Shown here: in pieces, positions 23,674 to 34,099 of the stretch
Layout of the letters: each line of letters begins with the position of its first letter
How positions within the stretch are numbered: the stretch's first letter is position 1
NCBI GenBank assembly: GCA_026119855.1
Contig: JAOWBW010000565.1
Coordinates: forward strand, 682,001 to 746,000
Length of the DNA: 64,000 bases
Reading direction: 5' to 3'
DNA from: Campanula takesimana
Lineage: Eukaryota; Streptophyta; Magnoliopsida; Asterales; Campanulaceae
Position numbers and translations under genes: made by a program
The notes under the pieces: generated by a model
What the model was told of the DNA's origin: nothing
Database searches by the model: none
The model's input: only the letters and a program-made list of their open reading frames with translations

Positions 23674-24674
23674 TGTAGACACCCCGCCTTGGACCTCTCG
23701 CCCCGATTGCACACTTGATTTTGTGTTTCTCGCTCTTTTAAGTGTTTTCTGTTAGTTTCTGTTACTTTGGTTAAGTTCCAGACGGACTCCGTTAAGTCCC
23801 GGGACTAAACTGAATAAAAGTTCTAACTTTCTAGTCCATTCTGTCAAAAATTTCTTCTCAGAGTAGCGCGCCTCCGCCCCTTGAGGCCAGACGCGCGCGC
23901 CTTCCGCCGCCTAGGTGGGATGCGTGCGCTTCTGGGGTGTGTCAGTTACAGATTCTGCCCAAGAATCTCTCCCTTGCTCATTATACATGATTTTGCCTGG
24001 GAAAGATTTCTTGGAGACTCCGTTTGGCTCCAAAAACAGTCCTTTTTTAACTATAAAAACCCCTCCAATCCATCATTGGAGGGGACCTTGGACATCATTA
24101 CTTTTAGACGTTTTAACTCACTTCTTTCCTAGACTTTTTCTTAGGATTTCTTCAACTAAGTATTCAACCTCTTCTTCAAGGCTTTACAAGAGGTTCTCTT
24201 GGAATGATACTATAGGTAAATGTCTTAAGCATGTTCTCTTCTTCTTCTTCTTCTTCTTCTTCATCTCCTTCAATCAAATGTGCAATCACCCCAAAACCAT
24301 TTGGTACATGACACCAACGGTCCTTTCATTACATTGAATTGGCCTAGGAGTCATCTCCCTACATTTCAAACTTTAAAACCCATTTTTATAATCATTTTAA
24401 TGGGAAGAACTCATTTATCTTTAAAAGTGAATTATGAACAAACAAGACCGACTTTGCTCGGGCGAAATGGGTGTTTAAGTACTTCCCATTTCGTAACCTA
24501 ACCCCCGAACCCCTCATCCCAAAGAATCTCTGTTTTCGTAAATCAAACTTAGGCTCATAAACATTAGGTTTTCTTACGTTCCTAAAAAACGTGGGTGGCG
24601 ACTCTTAAAATCAATTAGACATCCTAGGTAATTCACGCGCTCTAGCCAAGCCGTGGTTCCTAGGGGTATCTACA
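23674..24674 (+). mobile_element. Family A solo LTR (1001 bp)
   Basis: It runs from TGTAGACACCCCGCC to GGGGTATCTACA, is flanked by GTAAT duplications, and has no internal sequence. It is the product of recombination between the two LTRs of a former family A element inserted in the 3' part of Copia-1. It has the CG-rich block (about 23862-23935), TATA box 24051-24059, hairpin pair 24447-24493 and TGGCGACTCT at 24596-24605. Confidence 0.92.
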
Positions 24675-24679
24675 GTAAT

Positions 24680-24855
24680 TACTGTGGGTTTAGTTGCGAA
24701 TCAGTTACAACGACTGCCCCTTTAGTCCTTATACTTGGATGACTAATGGACGAGATTGCTATAGATGACAACAAGGTGCACACATAAGGGTTGTCATTTG
24801 TGTTATATTTATGGTTTTAAAGGAAAGAATTTGTTTTGCAACCCAAGTGGGAGAT
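24680..24855 (+). other. Copia-1 3' untranslated region and polypurine tract
   Basis: Non-coding sequence after the RNase H remnant ends in AAGTGGGAGAT, a typical copia polypurine tract, immediately before the LTR start at 24856. Confidence 0.7.
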
Positions 24856-25321
24856 TGTTAGAACATGACTTGCATAACAAGTCATTAGTAATTCCATACA
24901 TGAAATCATACCTATAATGTTAATATAAAGTGTAGTGAATTAAAATAATGTGTAGAATTCCTGAATGTAATATTACCTATTTTTGATGGGCAAAGTGGTA
25001 ATATAACATCACTTAGGTTGAAAGGGTGTAGTCCCTAAATGAGGTGCCTATTGGTTTCATATATAAAGGGCCCTCCATCAGCCCTAGAAATCACTACATC
25101 AATCTCTTATTCTCTCCTAAATTATCTTCATTAGTTGCAAGAAGTACTAGAGAGAAAGACACAATCATTTAGAAGAACTCTATCCCCTAATTCTTCTTCT
25201 TGTTGTCTCTCCCTAAAACATCATAATGGATTCATCAGGTATACGCTTCCGCCTTCTTCTTCTCCTTCTCAAACTTATTCCAAAATTGAGTATGGCATTC
25301 AGGGTTCAGATTGTTCCAACA
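24856..25321 (+). repeat. 3' LTR of Copia-1 (466 bp)
   Basis: It runs from TGTTAGAACATGAC to TGTTCCAACA, with matching inverted ends, right after a polypurine tract. A TATA-like CATATATAAAGG occurs near 25058. The 5' LTR lies outside the window, so no duplication can be checked. Confidence 0.75.
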
Positions 25322-25537
25322 ACAATGACCTACAAAAATATGGTTATAATCGTTGACCATAGCAACAATCATATCATTATAGTCTTTACTCTTTAACCAA
25401 TAAATTTATTACAAGTAAGATTTTATGAATAATTTTTTGAAACTTTTTTGTGCCTCAAATATTACTCTTTTCTTGTTGAAACTATTTATTTACCATTTCG
25501 AAAGGCCAAAGTCTTCCCACCCGCTAAACAACTTCTT
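25322..25537. other. Unassigned AT-rich sequence
   Basis: I see no gene or repeat here; it lies between the Copia-1 LTR and the LINE target duplication. Confidence 0.5.
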
Positions 25538-25552
25538 AAGTAATTTAATTTC
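25538..25552. repeat. LINE target site duplication, left
   Basis: AAGTAATTTAATTTC here matches GTAATTTAATTTC at 34041-34053 immediately after the poly(A) run. Length is 13 bp certain, 15 bp if poly(A) bases count. Confidence 0.85.
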
Positions 25553-25628
25553 GAAAGCCAAATTTAATAAAGCCAAATTTTGAGGAGAAAACCCTAAGAG
25601 GCGATTTTGGGGCTTTTTTTTTTTTTTT

Positions 25629-25985
25629 GGAGATTTTCCTGTTTCGGCCGCCGGCCATATCTCTGGCTCCGTCGATTATTTAGAGGATCCCAACGGTGAA
25701 ATTGTGCGACTAGGTGATGCAAACACCCTCCAGAAATTTCAAGATGATCCAACGGTTAACGAATTAGGAATCGTAATTTTTCTGGGCTGACGATTTTGGG
25801 CGATTTTTTTTTTTTGGAGATTTTTCCTGTTTCGGCCGCCGGCCATATCTCCGGCTCCGTCGATTATTTGGAAGATACCAACAGTGAAAAGGTCCGACTA
25901 TGTGATGCGAACACCCTCCAGAAATTTTAAGAAGATCCAACAGTTAACGAATCGGGAATCGTAATTTTTCTGGGCTGACCTGGGG
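25629..25985 (+). promoter_or_regulatory. LINE 5' UTR tandem monomers, left arm (two copies)
   Basis: Two tandem units of about 187 bp each begin GGAGATTTT and share TTTCGGCCGCCGGCC, CCGTCGATTATTTGGA, CACCCTCCAGAAATTT, GATCCAACGGTTAACGAAT and TTTTTCTGGGCTGAC. Tandem units upstream of ORF1 resemble the promoter monomers of some animal L1 elements. The promoter role is inferred. Confidence 0.7.
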
Positions 25986-26224
25986 GTTTGCAGATTTTTT
26001 AATTTGTTTCGCTTCTTGGCCTTTTGGCAGGAATTTTTTCTTGTTTTTGGCTTTTGGCCATCGCCTAGCGGTGGGTGAGGTTTGGCCATGGTGAAGGAAG
26101 GGATTGGAACTACTTTGGTGGGCTTTGGAGGCAACAATGGCGATTCTAGGGTTTTGAATTCTCAAAACCCTAATTTGCATGGCGGGTATCAAATGGTGTT
26201 GGGAATGGTGTTAATTCATCAATT

Positions 26225-28098
26225 GTGGGTGAGGAAATTGCTATGGGTTCTAAGGAAGCAATCGTCCAAGGTTTGCATGGAGGGAAACCTCCAAGTTCTT
26301 CAATGGCGGTGGCTGCAGAATCGCTGAAACCCAACTGCTCGGCCGAGCAGTTTCAGGGACACGGCCTAGCACGTCAGTCAGAGCCGACTATGGTTGCGGA
26401 TAATGGTATGGTTATACCTAGGGTTCCTATATCATACTCGGCTGCTCTCAAGGGTGATAAGGGAGTTGATGGGACTTTCGTCAATCCTTTGAATGGATTA
26501 TCTGCTCCACCACGGTTAACAACAACAATTCGAGATGTGCCGGCGTTGTTACTGACGGATAGAGAGGTACAAGCAGCAGCAGATCGTTTGAAGTTTACTA
26601 TTGTTCTCAAATTCACTGCAGGGAGACCTCCTTTAAAGGTAATTTATGATCATATTCATCAGGGTTGGGGTTTAAAAGGGGTATTTAATGTGGGTTTGTT
26701 GGATCCAAGGCATGTATTGGTTTACCTTACAAACCAAGAGGATCTCACTTTGGCTTTAGCTAAGGAATCTAATGTGATTGGGAATAGCATGTTTCGTTGT
26801 TTCCGGTGGTCACCGAAGTTTGATTATACTATTGATGATCCTCGTATTGCAGTATGGGTTCGTCTTCCTAATCTCCCACTTCATTGGTATGCATATTTGG
26901 AGAACATTGGTAATATGTTTGGATCATTTTTGAAGGCATATGATAGAACAATTGGCTTTACTCACCACGGTATTGCTCATATATGTGTTGAGATTGATGT
27001 GTCAAAACCTAGACCATCATATGTTTATTTGGGCACGACCAAGGAGAATGCTTTCCAACAGGATATCGAGTATGAAGGTAACTTGGAATTTTGTACGGGA
27101 TGTGGATTATTAGGACATAATAAAGGCTCTTGTAGGAAGGGTATGATGAAGCCTAAGGGTCCTATCATTTCGGTGCCACGGACTAATCAGCAGGTTCAGG
27201 GAGCGACTCAGGCTAAGGTTACAAAGGAGTGGCAGGTTGCTCAAGGGAAAGGTAATCGCAAAGGTACAACGGAAGAGAAAGGTAAATCAGTTGCAGGAAC
27301 GAGTAATCAGGCAAAACAGAAAGGAACAGTTTTTTCTCGACTGGAGTATGGGGCGGTGAAGATTTTGGGAAACCATGATCAGTGGATGAACAGGGTTAAA
27401 GAGGGTGAGTTTGTTCCACCCAGTGTAGGGGGAAGCAGGGGTCAGCAATTATGGTGGAGAATATTTCACCAGAGGAAGATAAGGCAGAGCTTGAAGAATT
27501 GGCTAAGATTCAGCAGCAGAAGCCGCAGCAACAACAACCACATCAGCTGGATCTGGTGAAACCGCAGGGGTCCAATTTGAATGATTTTGCTATGCTTCAG
27601 GATTTTGATGGTGAGGAGGATGTTGATAAGGTAACAAAGGAACAGTTACCACCTTGCGTAGTGAACACAGTGGCAGTCATGAGCTCTAGCACAGAAGTCT
27701 CTTCGACTAATGCGTCGATAGATCATGTTTTTGAGACACAGGCTCCAGTGGTAGTAGTTGAGGATACTAATCAGGGACAGGGACAGAATGGCACGGATAC
27801 AGATACTGTAGCTGCAGATGAGCCGGTTGAAACAAGGGATACTGGGACCGATATAGGGACTACTCAGGGTTCTGAGGACTCCGAATTTTCTGAGGATGAT
27901 ACTGAGGTCGAGACAAGTACTGAGGTCGAGACAAGTACTATAGGGGATACTACAGCGAAACAAGATCCTTCTTTTAAAGAGGTTTCCAGTGGTAAGAAGT
28001 CGAGACGTATGAAGAAAAAGGGAAATAAGCCGTTGCCGATGGGTTCGCCTCCGCAGACCCGAAGCAAGGCTAAAGGGGTAACCTCTAATCCCAATTAG
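26225..28098 (+). pseudogene. LINE ORF1 (nucleic-acid-binding protein), left arm
   Basis: ORF1 of plant LINEs encodes an RNA-binding chaperone. The first frame (26225-27559, 444 codons) contains a DUF4283-like region around residues 110-270 (GWGLKGVFNVG, FRWSPKFDYTIDDPRIAVWV, LPNLPLHWY) and a CCHC knuckle CTGCGLLGHNKGSC near residue 288. A second frame (27451-28098, 215 codons) overlaps it and encodes a Q-rich, acidic, then lysine-rich tail. The frame break occurs at the same place in the right arm. An open reading upstream (26082-26327) in another frame leaves the true start uncertain. Confidence 0.8.
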
Positions 28099-28105
28099 TT
28101 TTATT

Positions 28106-29536
28106 ATGTCGATCATTATTTGGAATGCTAGAGGTGTTGGTAATGTTAGTACCATGGATACGTTAAAACTTTTGGTGCAGCATCATAAGCCTTGGTGTTT
28201 GGCGATATTGGAGCCTAAACTTTACGGTGTTAGGCTTCCTCATATTGCTAACCAGTTAGGCTTTGATAAATTTTTGCATGGGAATCCTGTTAACAGGCAT
28301 ATTTGGGTTTTATGGAGAACTGGTATAGAATTGGATATGGTTGCTATGACTAATCAATATATATCAGTTAGAGTAACAGTGTTTGGGGATGCATTTGGTA
28401 TTTTCTCGTTCGTGTATGCTAGTTGCGATCGTATTGCGCGACAGTCATTGTGGGATGATCTTGTGCAGTTATCTAGTCAGTTTAATGAGCCGTGGTTGGT
28501 GGGTGGTGATTTTAACATCATTGCTGACCCGTCTGAGTAACTGGGAGGTAATGGGTGGGATTTTCCTAGTATCGATGACTTTTGTGGTTTTATGGTTAAT
28601 GCCGGTGTTTCTGATGCGGGTTATGAGGGTAGTGTTTACACATGGTGTAATGGGTTCCCGATTTTTGGTCGTATTTGGCAGCGTCTTGATCGTGTTTTGG
28701 TGAATGGGGACTTTACTATGCAGCATGGCAGTGTGACTGTCACTCATTTACCGAGGGATGTCTCGGATCATTCTCCATTACAGATTAAGTTTGCTGCGAT
28801 TACCAAGCCTAAATGTCCGTTTAAATTTTATAAGATGTGGCTTGAGCATCCGGGTTTTCATGGTTTCGTGCGTGAGGTGTGTGGGGCCGAGATTGTTGGG
28901 GTACCCTTTGTTTCGACTGCACAGAAAATTGCACGTTCTGCGGAAGGAATTGCGTAAATGGAACTGGGAAGTTTTTGGGAATATTTTTCGAAAGATAGAT
29001 CAGTTACAGGATGACATCACCAGACTGGATTATTCTTTGCAGGCGAATGGGGATGAAACGGTTTTGACATAGTTGAAGCAAAAGACTGAGGAGCTGGCTC
29101 AAGTGCGCAAGTGGGAGATCGACATGAGACAGCAGCAGTCAAGGCAGTTATGGGTTCAGGATGGGGATCGCAATTCTGCATTTTTTCATGCTTCTATCAA
29201 GGAGAGAAGACGTTAGAATTATTTGAAGTTGCAGTTGGCTGATGGATCCTGGTGTGATAATGAGAGCATTTTGCGTCAGTTGGGTGCAGTTCACTTTGAA
29301 GAGATTTTCAGTTCAGGGCCTCATGTGATTGATGACAGGCTTTTTCGGGACATTGCAGCAGGTGTCACAGTTGAGGATAATCAGATGTTGACTGCAGTAC
29401 CTAAGGAAAACGAGATTTGGGATGCCATTAAATCTTTGAATGCTGACAGTGCTCCGGGTGTTGATGGCTTTACGGGTCAGTTTTTCAAAGGTTGTTGGTC
29501 TACCATTAAGGCTGACGTGATTGCTGCTATCAGATC
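28106..29536 (+). pseudogene. LINE ORF2 endonuclease and start of RT, left arm, broken
   Basis: ORF2 begins eight bases after ORF1. It starts with an AP-like endonuclease: SIIIWNARGVG, ILEPKL, GGDFNIIA and DHSPL are the usual catalytic blocks. A coiled linker follows, then the first reverse transcriptase block (LNADSAPGVDGFTGQFFK), where the copy ends. Disabling changes are TAA near 28538, a frameshift near 28880, and TAG near 29070 and 29215. The right arm has sense codons at these sites. Confidence 0.85.
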
Positions 29537-31020
29537 AACACAAGCACGTTCGATGACAAACCCTTAGGAAGCTCCTCCCCATGATAAAATGATCTGACAG
29601 CAGCAATCACGTCAGCCTTAATGGTAGAACAACAACCTCTAAAAAACTGACCCGTAAAGCCATCAACACCCGGAGAACTGTCAGCATTCAAAGATTTAAT
29701 GGCATCCCAAATCTCGTTTTCCTCAGGTACTGCAGTCAACATCTGATTATCCTCAACTGTGACACCTGCTGCAATGTCCCGAAAAAGCCTGTCATCAATC
29801 ACATGAGGCCCTGGACTGAAAATCTCTTCAAAGTGAACCGCACCCAACTGACCCAAAATGCTATCATTATCACACCAGGATCCGTCAGCCAACTGCAACT
29901 TCAAAGAATTCTGACGTCTTCGCTCCTTGATAGAAGCATGAAAAAACGCAGAATTGCAATCCCCATCCTGAACCCATAACTTCCTTGACTGCTGCTGTCT
30001 CATATCGATCTCCCTCCTGCGCACTTGAGCCAGCTCCTCAGTCTTTTGCTTCAACTCTGTCAAAACCGTTTCATCCCCATTCGCTTGCAAAGAATAATCC
30101 AGTCTGGTGATGTCATCCTGTAACTGATCTATCTTTCGAAAAATATTCCCAAAAACTTTCCAGTTCCATTTACGCAATTCCTTCCGCAGAACGTGCAATT
30201 TTCTGTGCAGTCGAAACAAAGGGGTACCCCAACAATCTCGGCCCCACACCTCACGCACGAAACCATGAAAACCCGGATGCTCAAGCCACATCTTATAAAA
30301 TTTAAACGGACATTTAGGCTTGGTAATCGCAGCAAACTTAATCTGTAATGGAGAATGATCCGAGACATCCCTCGGTAAATGAGTGACAGTCACACTGCCA
30401 TGCTGCACAGTAAAGGCCCCATTCACCAAAACACGATCAAGACGCTGCCAAATACGACCAGAAATCGGGAACCCATTACACCATGTGTAAACACTACCCT
30501 CATAACCCGCATCAGAAACACCGGCATTAACCATAAAACCACAAAAGTCATCGATACTAGGAAAATCCCACCCATTACCTCCCAGTTTCTCAGACGGGTC
30601 AGCAATGATGTTAAAATCACCACCCACCAACCACGGCTCATTAAATTGACTTGATAACTGCATAAGATCATCCCACAACGACTGTTGCGCAATACGATCG
30701 CAACTAGCATACACGAACGAGAAAATACCATATGCATCCCCAAACACTGTTACTCTAACTGATATATGTTGATTAGTCATAGCAACCATATCCAAATCTA
30801 TACCAGTTCTCCATAAAACCTAAATATGCCTGTTAACAGGATTTCCATGCAAAAATTTATCAAAGCCTAACTCTTTAGAAATATGAGGAAGCCTAACACC
30901 GTAAAGTTTAGGCTCCAATATCGCCAAACACCAAGGCTTATGATGCTGCACCAAAAGTTTTAACGCATCCATGGTACTAACATTACCAACACCTCTAGCA
31001 TTCCAAATAATGATCGACAT
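29530..31020 (-). pseudogene. LINE ORF2 endonuclease and start of RT, right arm
   Basis: This is the inverted counterpart of 28106-29536. It begins MSIIIWNARGVG at 31020. One TAG near 30822 replaces a tryptophan codon that the left arm keeps (HIWVLW). After that, 421 codons are open (30795-29530), covering the rest of the endonuclease (GGDFNIIA, SDHSPL), the linker, and the first RT block up to AAVRSFYHGEELPKGLSS. Reverse transcriptase catalytic and later domains are missing, so this is not functional. Confidence 0.85.
29537..29590 (-). other. Loop between the LINE inverted arms
   Basis: These 54 bases belong to the right-arm copy read on the minus strand and extend its RT reading to about VLVLI. 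They have no counterpart in the left arm. The left junction lies in GATC at 29533-29536, which both copies can supply. Confidence 0.75.
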
Positions 31021-31027
31021 AATAAAA

Positions 31028-32907
31028 CTAATTGGGATTAGAGGTTACCCCTTTATCCTTGCTTCGGGTCTGCGGAGGCGAACCCATCGGCAACGGCTTA
31101 TTACCCTTTTTCTTCCTACGTCTCGACTTCTTACCACTGGAAACCTCTTTAAAAAAAGGATCATGGTTTGTTGTAGTTTCCCCTGTAGTACTTGTCTCGA
31201 CCTCAGTACTTGTCTCGACCTCAGTATCACCCTCAGAAAATTCGGAGTCCTCAGAACCCTGAGTAGTCCCTATATCGGTCCCAGTATCCCCTGTTTCAAC
31301 CGGCTCATCTGCAGATGCAGTATCTGTATCCATGCCATTCTATCGCTGTCCCAGATTAGTATCCTCAACTACTACCACCGGAGCCTGTGTCTCAGAAACA
31401 TGATCTATCAACGCATTAGTCGAAGAGACTTCCGTGCTAGAGCTTATGATTGCTACTGTGTTCACTACACAAGGTGGTAACTGTTCCTTTGTTACCTTAT
31501 CAACATCCTCCTCACCGTCTAAATCCTGAAGCACAGCAAAAGCATTCAAATTGGACCCCTGCGGTTTCACCATATCCGGCTGGTGTGGTTGCTATTGCTG
31601 CTGCTGCGGCTTCTGCTGCTGAATCTTAGCCAATTCTTCAAGCTCTGCCTTATCATGCTCTGGTGAAATATTCTCCACCATAATTGCTTCCCCCTGCTTC
31701 CCCCTGCACTGGGTGGAACAAACTCACCCTCTTCAACCCTGTTCATCCACTTATCATGGTTTCCCAAAATCTTCACCGCCCCATACTCCAGTCGAGAGAA
31801 AACTGTTCCTTTCTGTTGCCCTTGATTACTCGTTCCTGCAAATGATTTATCTTTCTCTTCCGCTGTGGCTTTGCGATTACCTTTCCCTTGAGCAACCTGC
31901 CACTCCTTCGTAACCTTAGCCTGAGTCTCTCCCTGAACCTGTTGATTAGTCCGTGGCACCGGAATGATAGGACCCTTAGGCTTCATCATACTCTTCCTAA
32001 AAGAGCCTTTATTATGTCCTAATAATCCACATCCCGTACAAAATGCCAAGTTACCTTCATACTCGATATCCTGTTGGAAAGCAATCTCCTTGGTCGTGCC
32101 CAAATAAACATATGATGATCTAGGTTTTGACACATCAATCTCAACACATATACGAGCAAAACCGTGGTGAGTAAAGCCAATTGTTCTACCATCTGCCTTA
32201 AAAAATGACCCAAACATATTACCAATGTTCTCCAAATATGCATACCAATGAAGTGGGAGATTAGGAAGACGAACCCATACTGCAATGCGAGGATCATCAA
32301 CAGTATAATCAAACTCCGGTGACCACCAGAAACAACGAAACATGCTATTCCCAATCACATTAGATTCCTTAGCTAAAGCCAAAGTGAGATCCTCTTGGTT
32401 TGTAAGGTAAACCAATATATGCCTTGGATCCAAAAAACCCACATTAAATACCCTTTTTAAACCCCAACCCTGATGAATATGATCATAAATTACCTTTAAC
32501 GGAGGTCTCCCTGCTGTGAATTTGAGAACAATAGTAAACTTCAAACGATATGCTGCTGCTTGTACCTCTCTATCCGTCAGTAACAACGCCGGCACATCTC
32601 GAATTGTTGTTGTTAACCGTGGTGGAGCAGATAATCCATTAAAAGGATTGACGAAAGTCCCATCAACTCCCTTATCACCCTTGAGAGCAGCCGACTATGA
32701 TAGAGGAACCCTAGGTATAACCATACCATTATCCGCAACCATAGTCGGCTCTGACTGACGTGCTCGGCCGTGTCCCTGAAACTGCTCGGCCGAGCAGTTG
32801 GGTTTCAGCGATTCTGCATCCGCCGCCATTGAAGAACTTGGAGGTTTCCCTCCATGCAAACCTTGGACGATTGCTTCTTTAGCACCCATAGCAATTGCCT
32901 CACCCAC
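31028..32907 (-). pseudogene. LINE ORF1, right arm, broken
   Basis: This is the inverted counterpart of 26225-28098. The main part (32595-31567) has the DUF4283-like region and a knuckle changed to CTGCGLLGHNKGSF, losing the last zinc ligand. A stop near 32694 separates it from the N-terminal part (32907-32695). The tail is in the alternate frame (31573-31340), then a stop, then 31333-31028. The N- and Q-rich and acidic tail composition matches the left arm. Confidence 0.8.
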
Positions 32908-33149
32908 AATTGATGAATTAACACCATTCCCAACACCATTTGATACTCGCCATGCAAATTAGGGTTTTGAGAATTCAAAACCCTAGAATCGCCATTGTTG
33001 CCTCCAAAGCCCACCAAAGCAGTTCCAATCCCTTCCTTCACCATGGCCAAACCTCACCCACCGCTAGGCGATGGCCACAAGCCAAAAACAACAAAAAATT
33101 CCGGCCAAAAGGCCAAGAAGCGAAACAAATAAAAAAATCTGCAAACCCC

Positions 33150-33700
33150 CAGATCAGCGCAGAAACATTACGATTACCGATTCGTTAACCGTTGGATCGT
33201 CTTCAAATATCTGGATGGTGTTCAAATCAACTATTCGCACCTTTTCACCGTTGGGATCTTCCAAATAATCGACGGAGCCAGAGATATGGCCGGCGGCCGA
33301 AACTGGAAAAATCTCCCAAAAAAATCGCCCAAAATCGTCAGCCCAGAAAAATTACGATTCCCGATTCGTTAACCGTTGGATCGTCATCAAATATCTGGAG
33401 GGTGTTCGCATCTACTAGTCTCTGATTTTCACCGTTGGGATCTTCCAAATAATCGACGGAGCCGGAGATATGGGGGGCGGACGAAACTGGAAAAATCTCC
33501 AAAAAAAAAATCACCCAAAATCGTCAGCCCAGAAAAATTACGATTCCCGATTCATTAACCGTTGGATCGTTTTCAAATTTCTGGAGGGTGTTCGCATCAC
33601 CTAGTCGCACCTTTTCACCATTGGGATCTTCCAAATAATAGACGTAGCCAGAGATATGACCGGCGGCCGAAACTGAAAAATCTCCAAAAAAAAATCGCGC
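33150..33700 (-). promoter_or_regulatory. LINE 5' UTR tandem monomers, right arm (three copies)
   Basis: Three units of about 184-185 bp occur on the minus strand, marked by ATCTCC at 33311, 33495 and 33680 on the plus strand. They are homologous to the two units of the left arm. Both monomer sets point inward across the inverted repeat. Confidence 0.7.
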
Positions 33701-33733
33701 AAAATCGCCTCTTAGGGTTTTCTTTCTCAAATT

Positions 33734-34040
33734 GGCTGTTTTGGGAATGGATCTTGGGCTCTTCTGGTGGACTATTGGGCTATGCATATGAAGATTGGGT
33801 TGATGACTTTGAAGACTTGGGCCACAAATAGCAATGTTAGGGTCATTTTATGGTTTAATTTTTTTGGACTTTATTTTTTTGATGGTTTTACCTCTTGAGG
33901 CTTGTTTTTATTTTTTGGATTTTGAGGTCCGGCTCCATATCCGGCAATAAGTCGAGTTGTTGTCCCCCTCTTGTATTATTATTTATTTTTAATTAATAAA
34001 ATCCTCCCAGGTGCCGCCCTGGTTTCTTAAAAAAAAAAAA
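33734..34040 (+). other. LINE 3' tail with poly(A)
   Basis: Sequence beyond the right-arm 5' end includes T-rich tracts, CTTGTATTATTATTTATTTT, AATTAATAAAAT, GTGCCGCCCTGGTTTCTT and a 12-A run, typical of plant LINE 3' UTRs. Its plus orientation matches the left arm. Confidence 0.75.
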
Positions 34041-34060
34041 GTAATTTAATTTCATTTGAT

Positions 34061-34099
34061 AAAAGAAAAGTATTTTACCTGTTAAAATACTTTTCTTTT
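34061..34099. other. Perfect AT-rich hairpin
   Basis: The 17-base arm AAAAGAAAAGTATTTTA (34061-34077) pairs perfectly with 34083-34099 around the loop CCTGT. No coding or element context explains it. Confidence 0.7.

Larger units (their letters stand above)
25553..34040 (+). mobile_element. LINE locus with 4-kb inverted duplication
   Basis: A plus-strand LINE 5' portion (25553-29536) is followed by a 54-bp loop, a minus-strand 5' portion of the same LINE (29591 to about 33733), and a plus-strand 3' tail ending in poly(A) at 34029-34040. One pair of target duplications encloses everything. The two arms are alike but differ at many bases, in disabling mutations and in promoter repeat number (two versus three). 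Neither arm extends past the start of the reverse transcriptase domain. Confidence 0.85.

Noticed and set aside
23881..24501. Overlapping ORFs of up to 140 residues in the family A solo LTR
   Set aside because: They cross the TATA box and hairpin region and are not open in the sister LTRs in the same way.
27646..28155. Minus-strand 169-residue ORF, with a mirror copy at 30971-31480
   Set aside because: It is the antisense shadow of LINE ORF1 tail in both arms.
25553..33733. Reading the LINE locus as a foldback DNA transposon with 4-kb terminal inverted repeats
   Set aside because: The arms encode LINE ORF1 and ORF2, the locus ends in poly(A), and the duplication is 13-15 bp, all pointing to retrotransposition.
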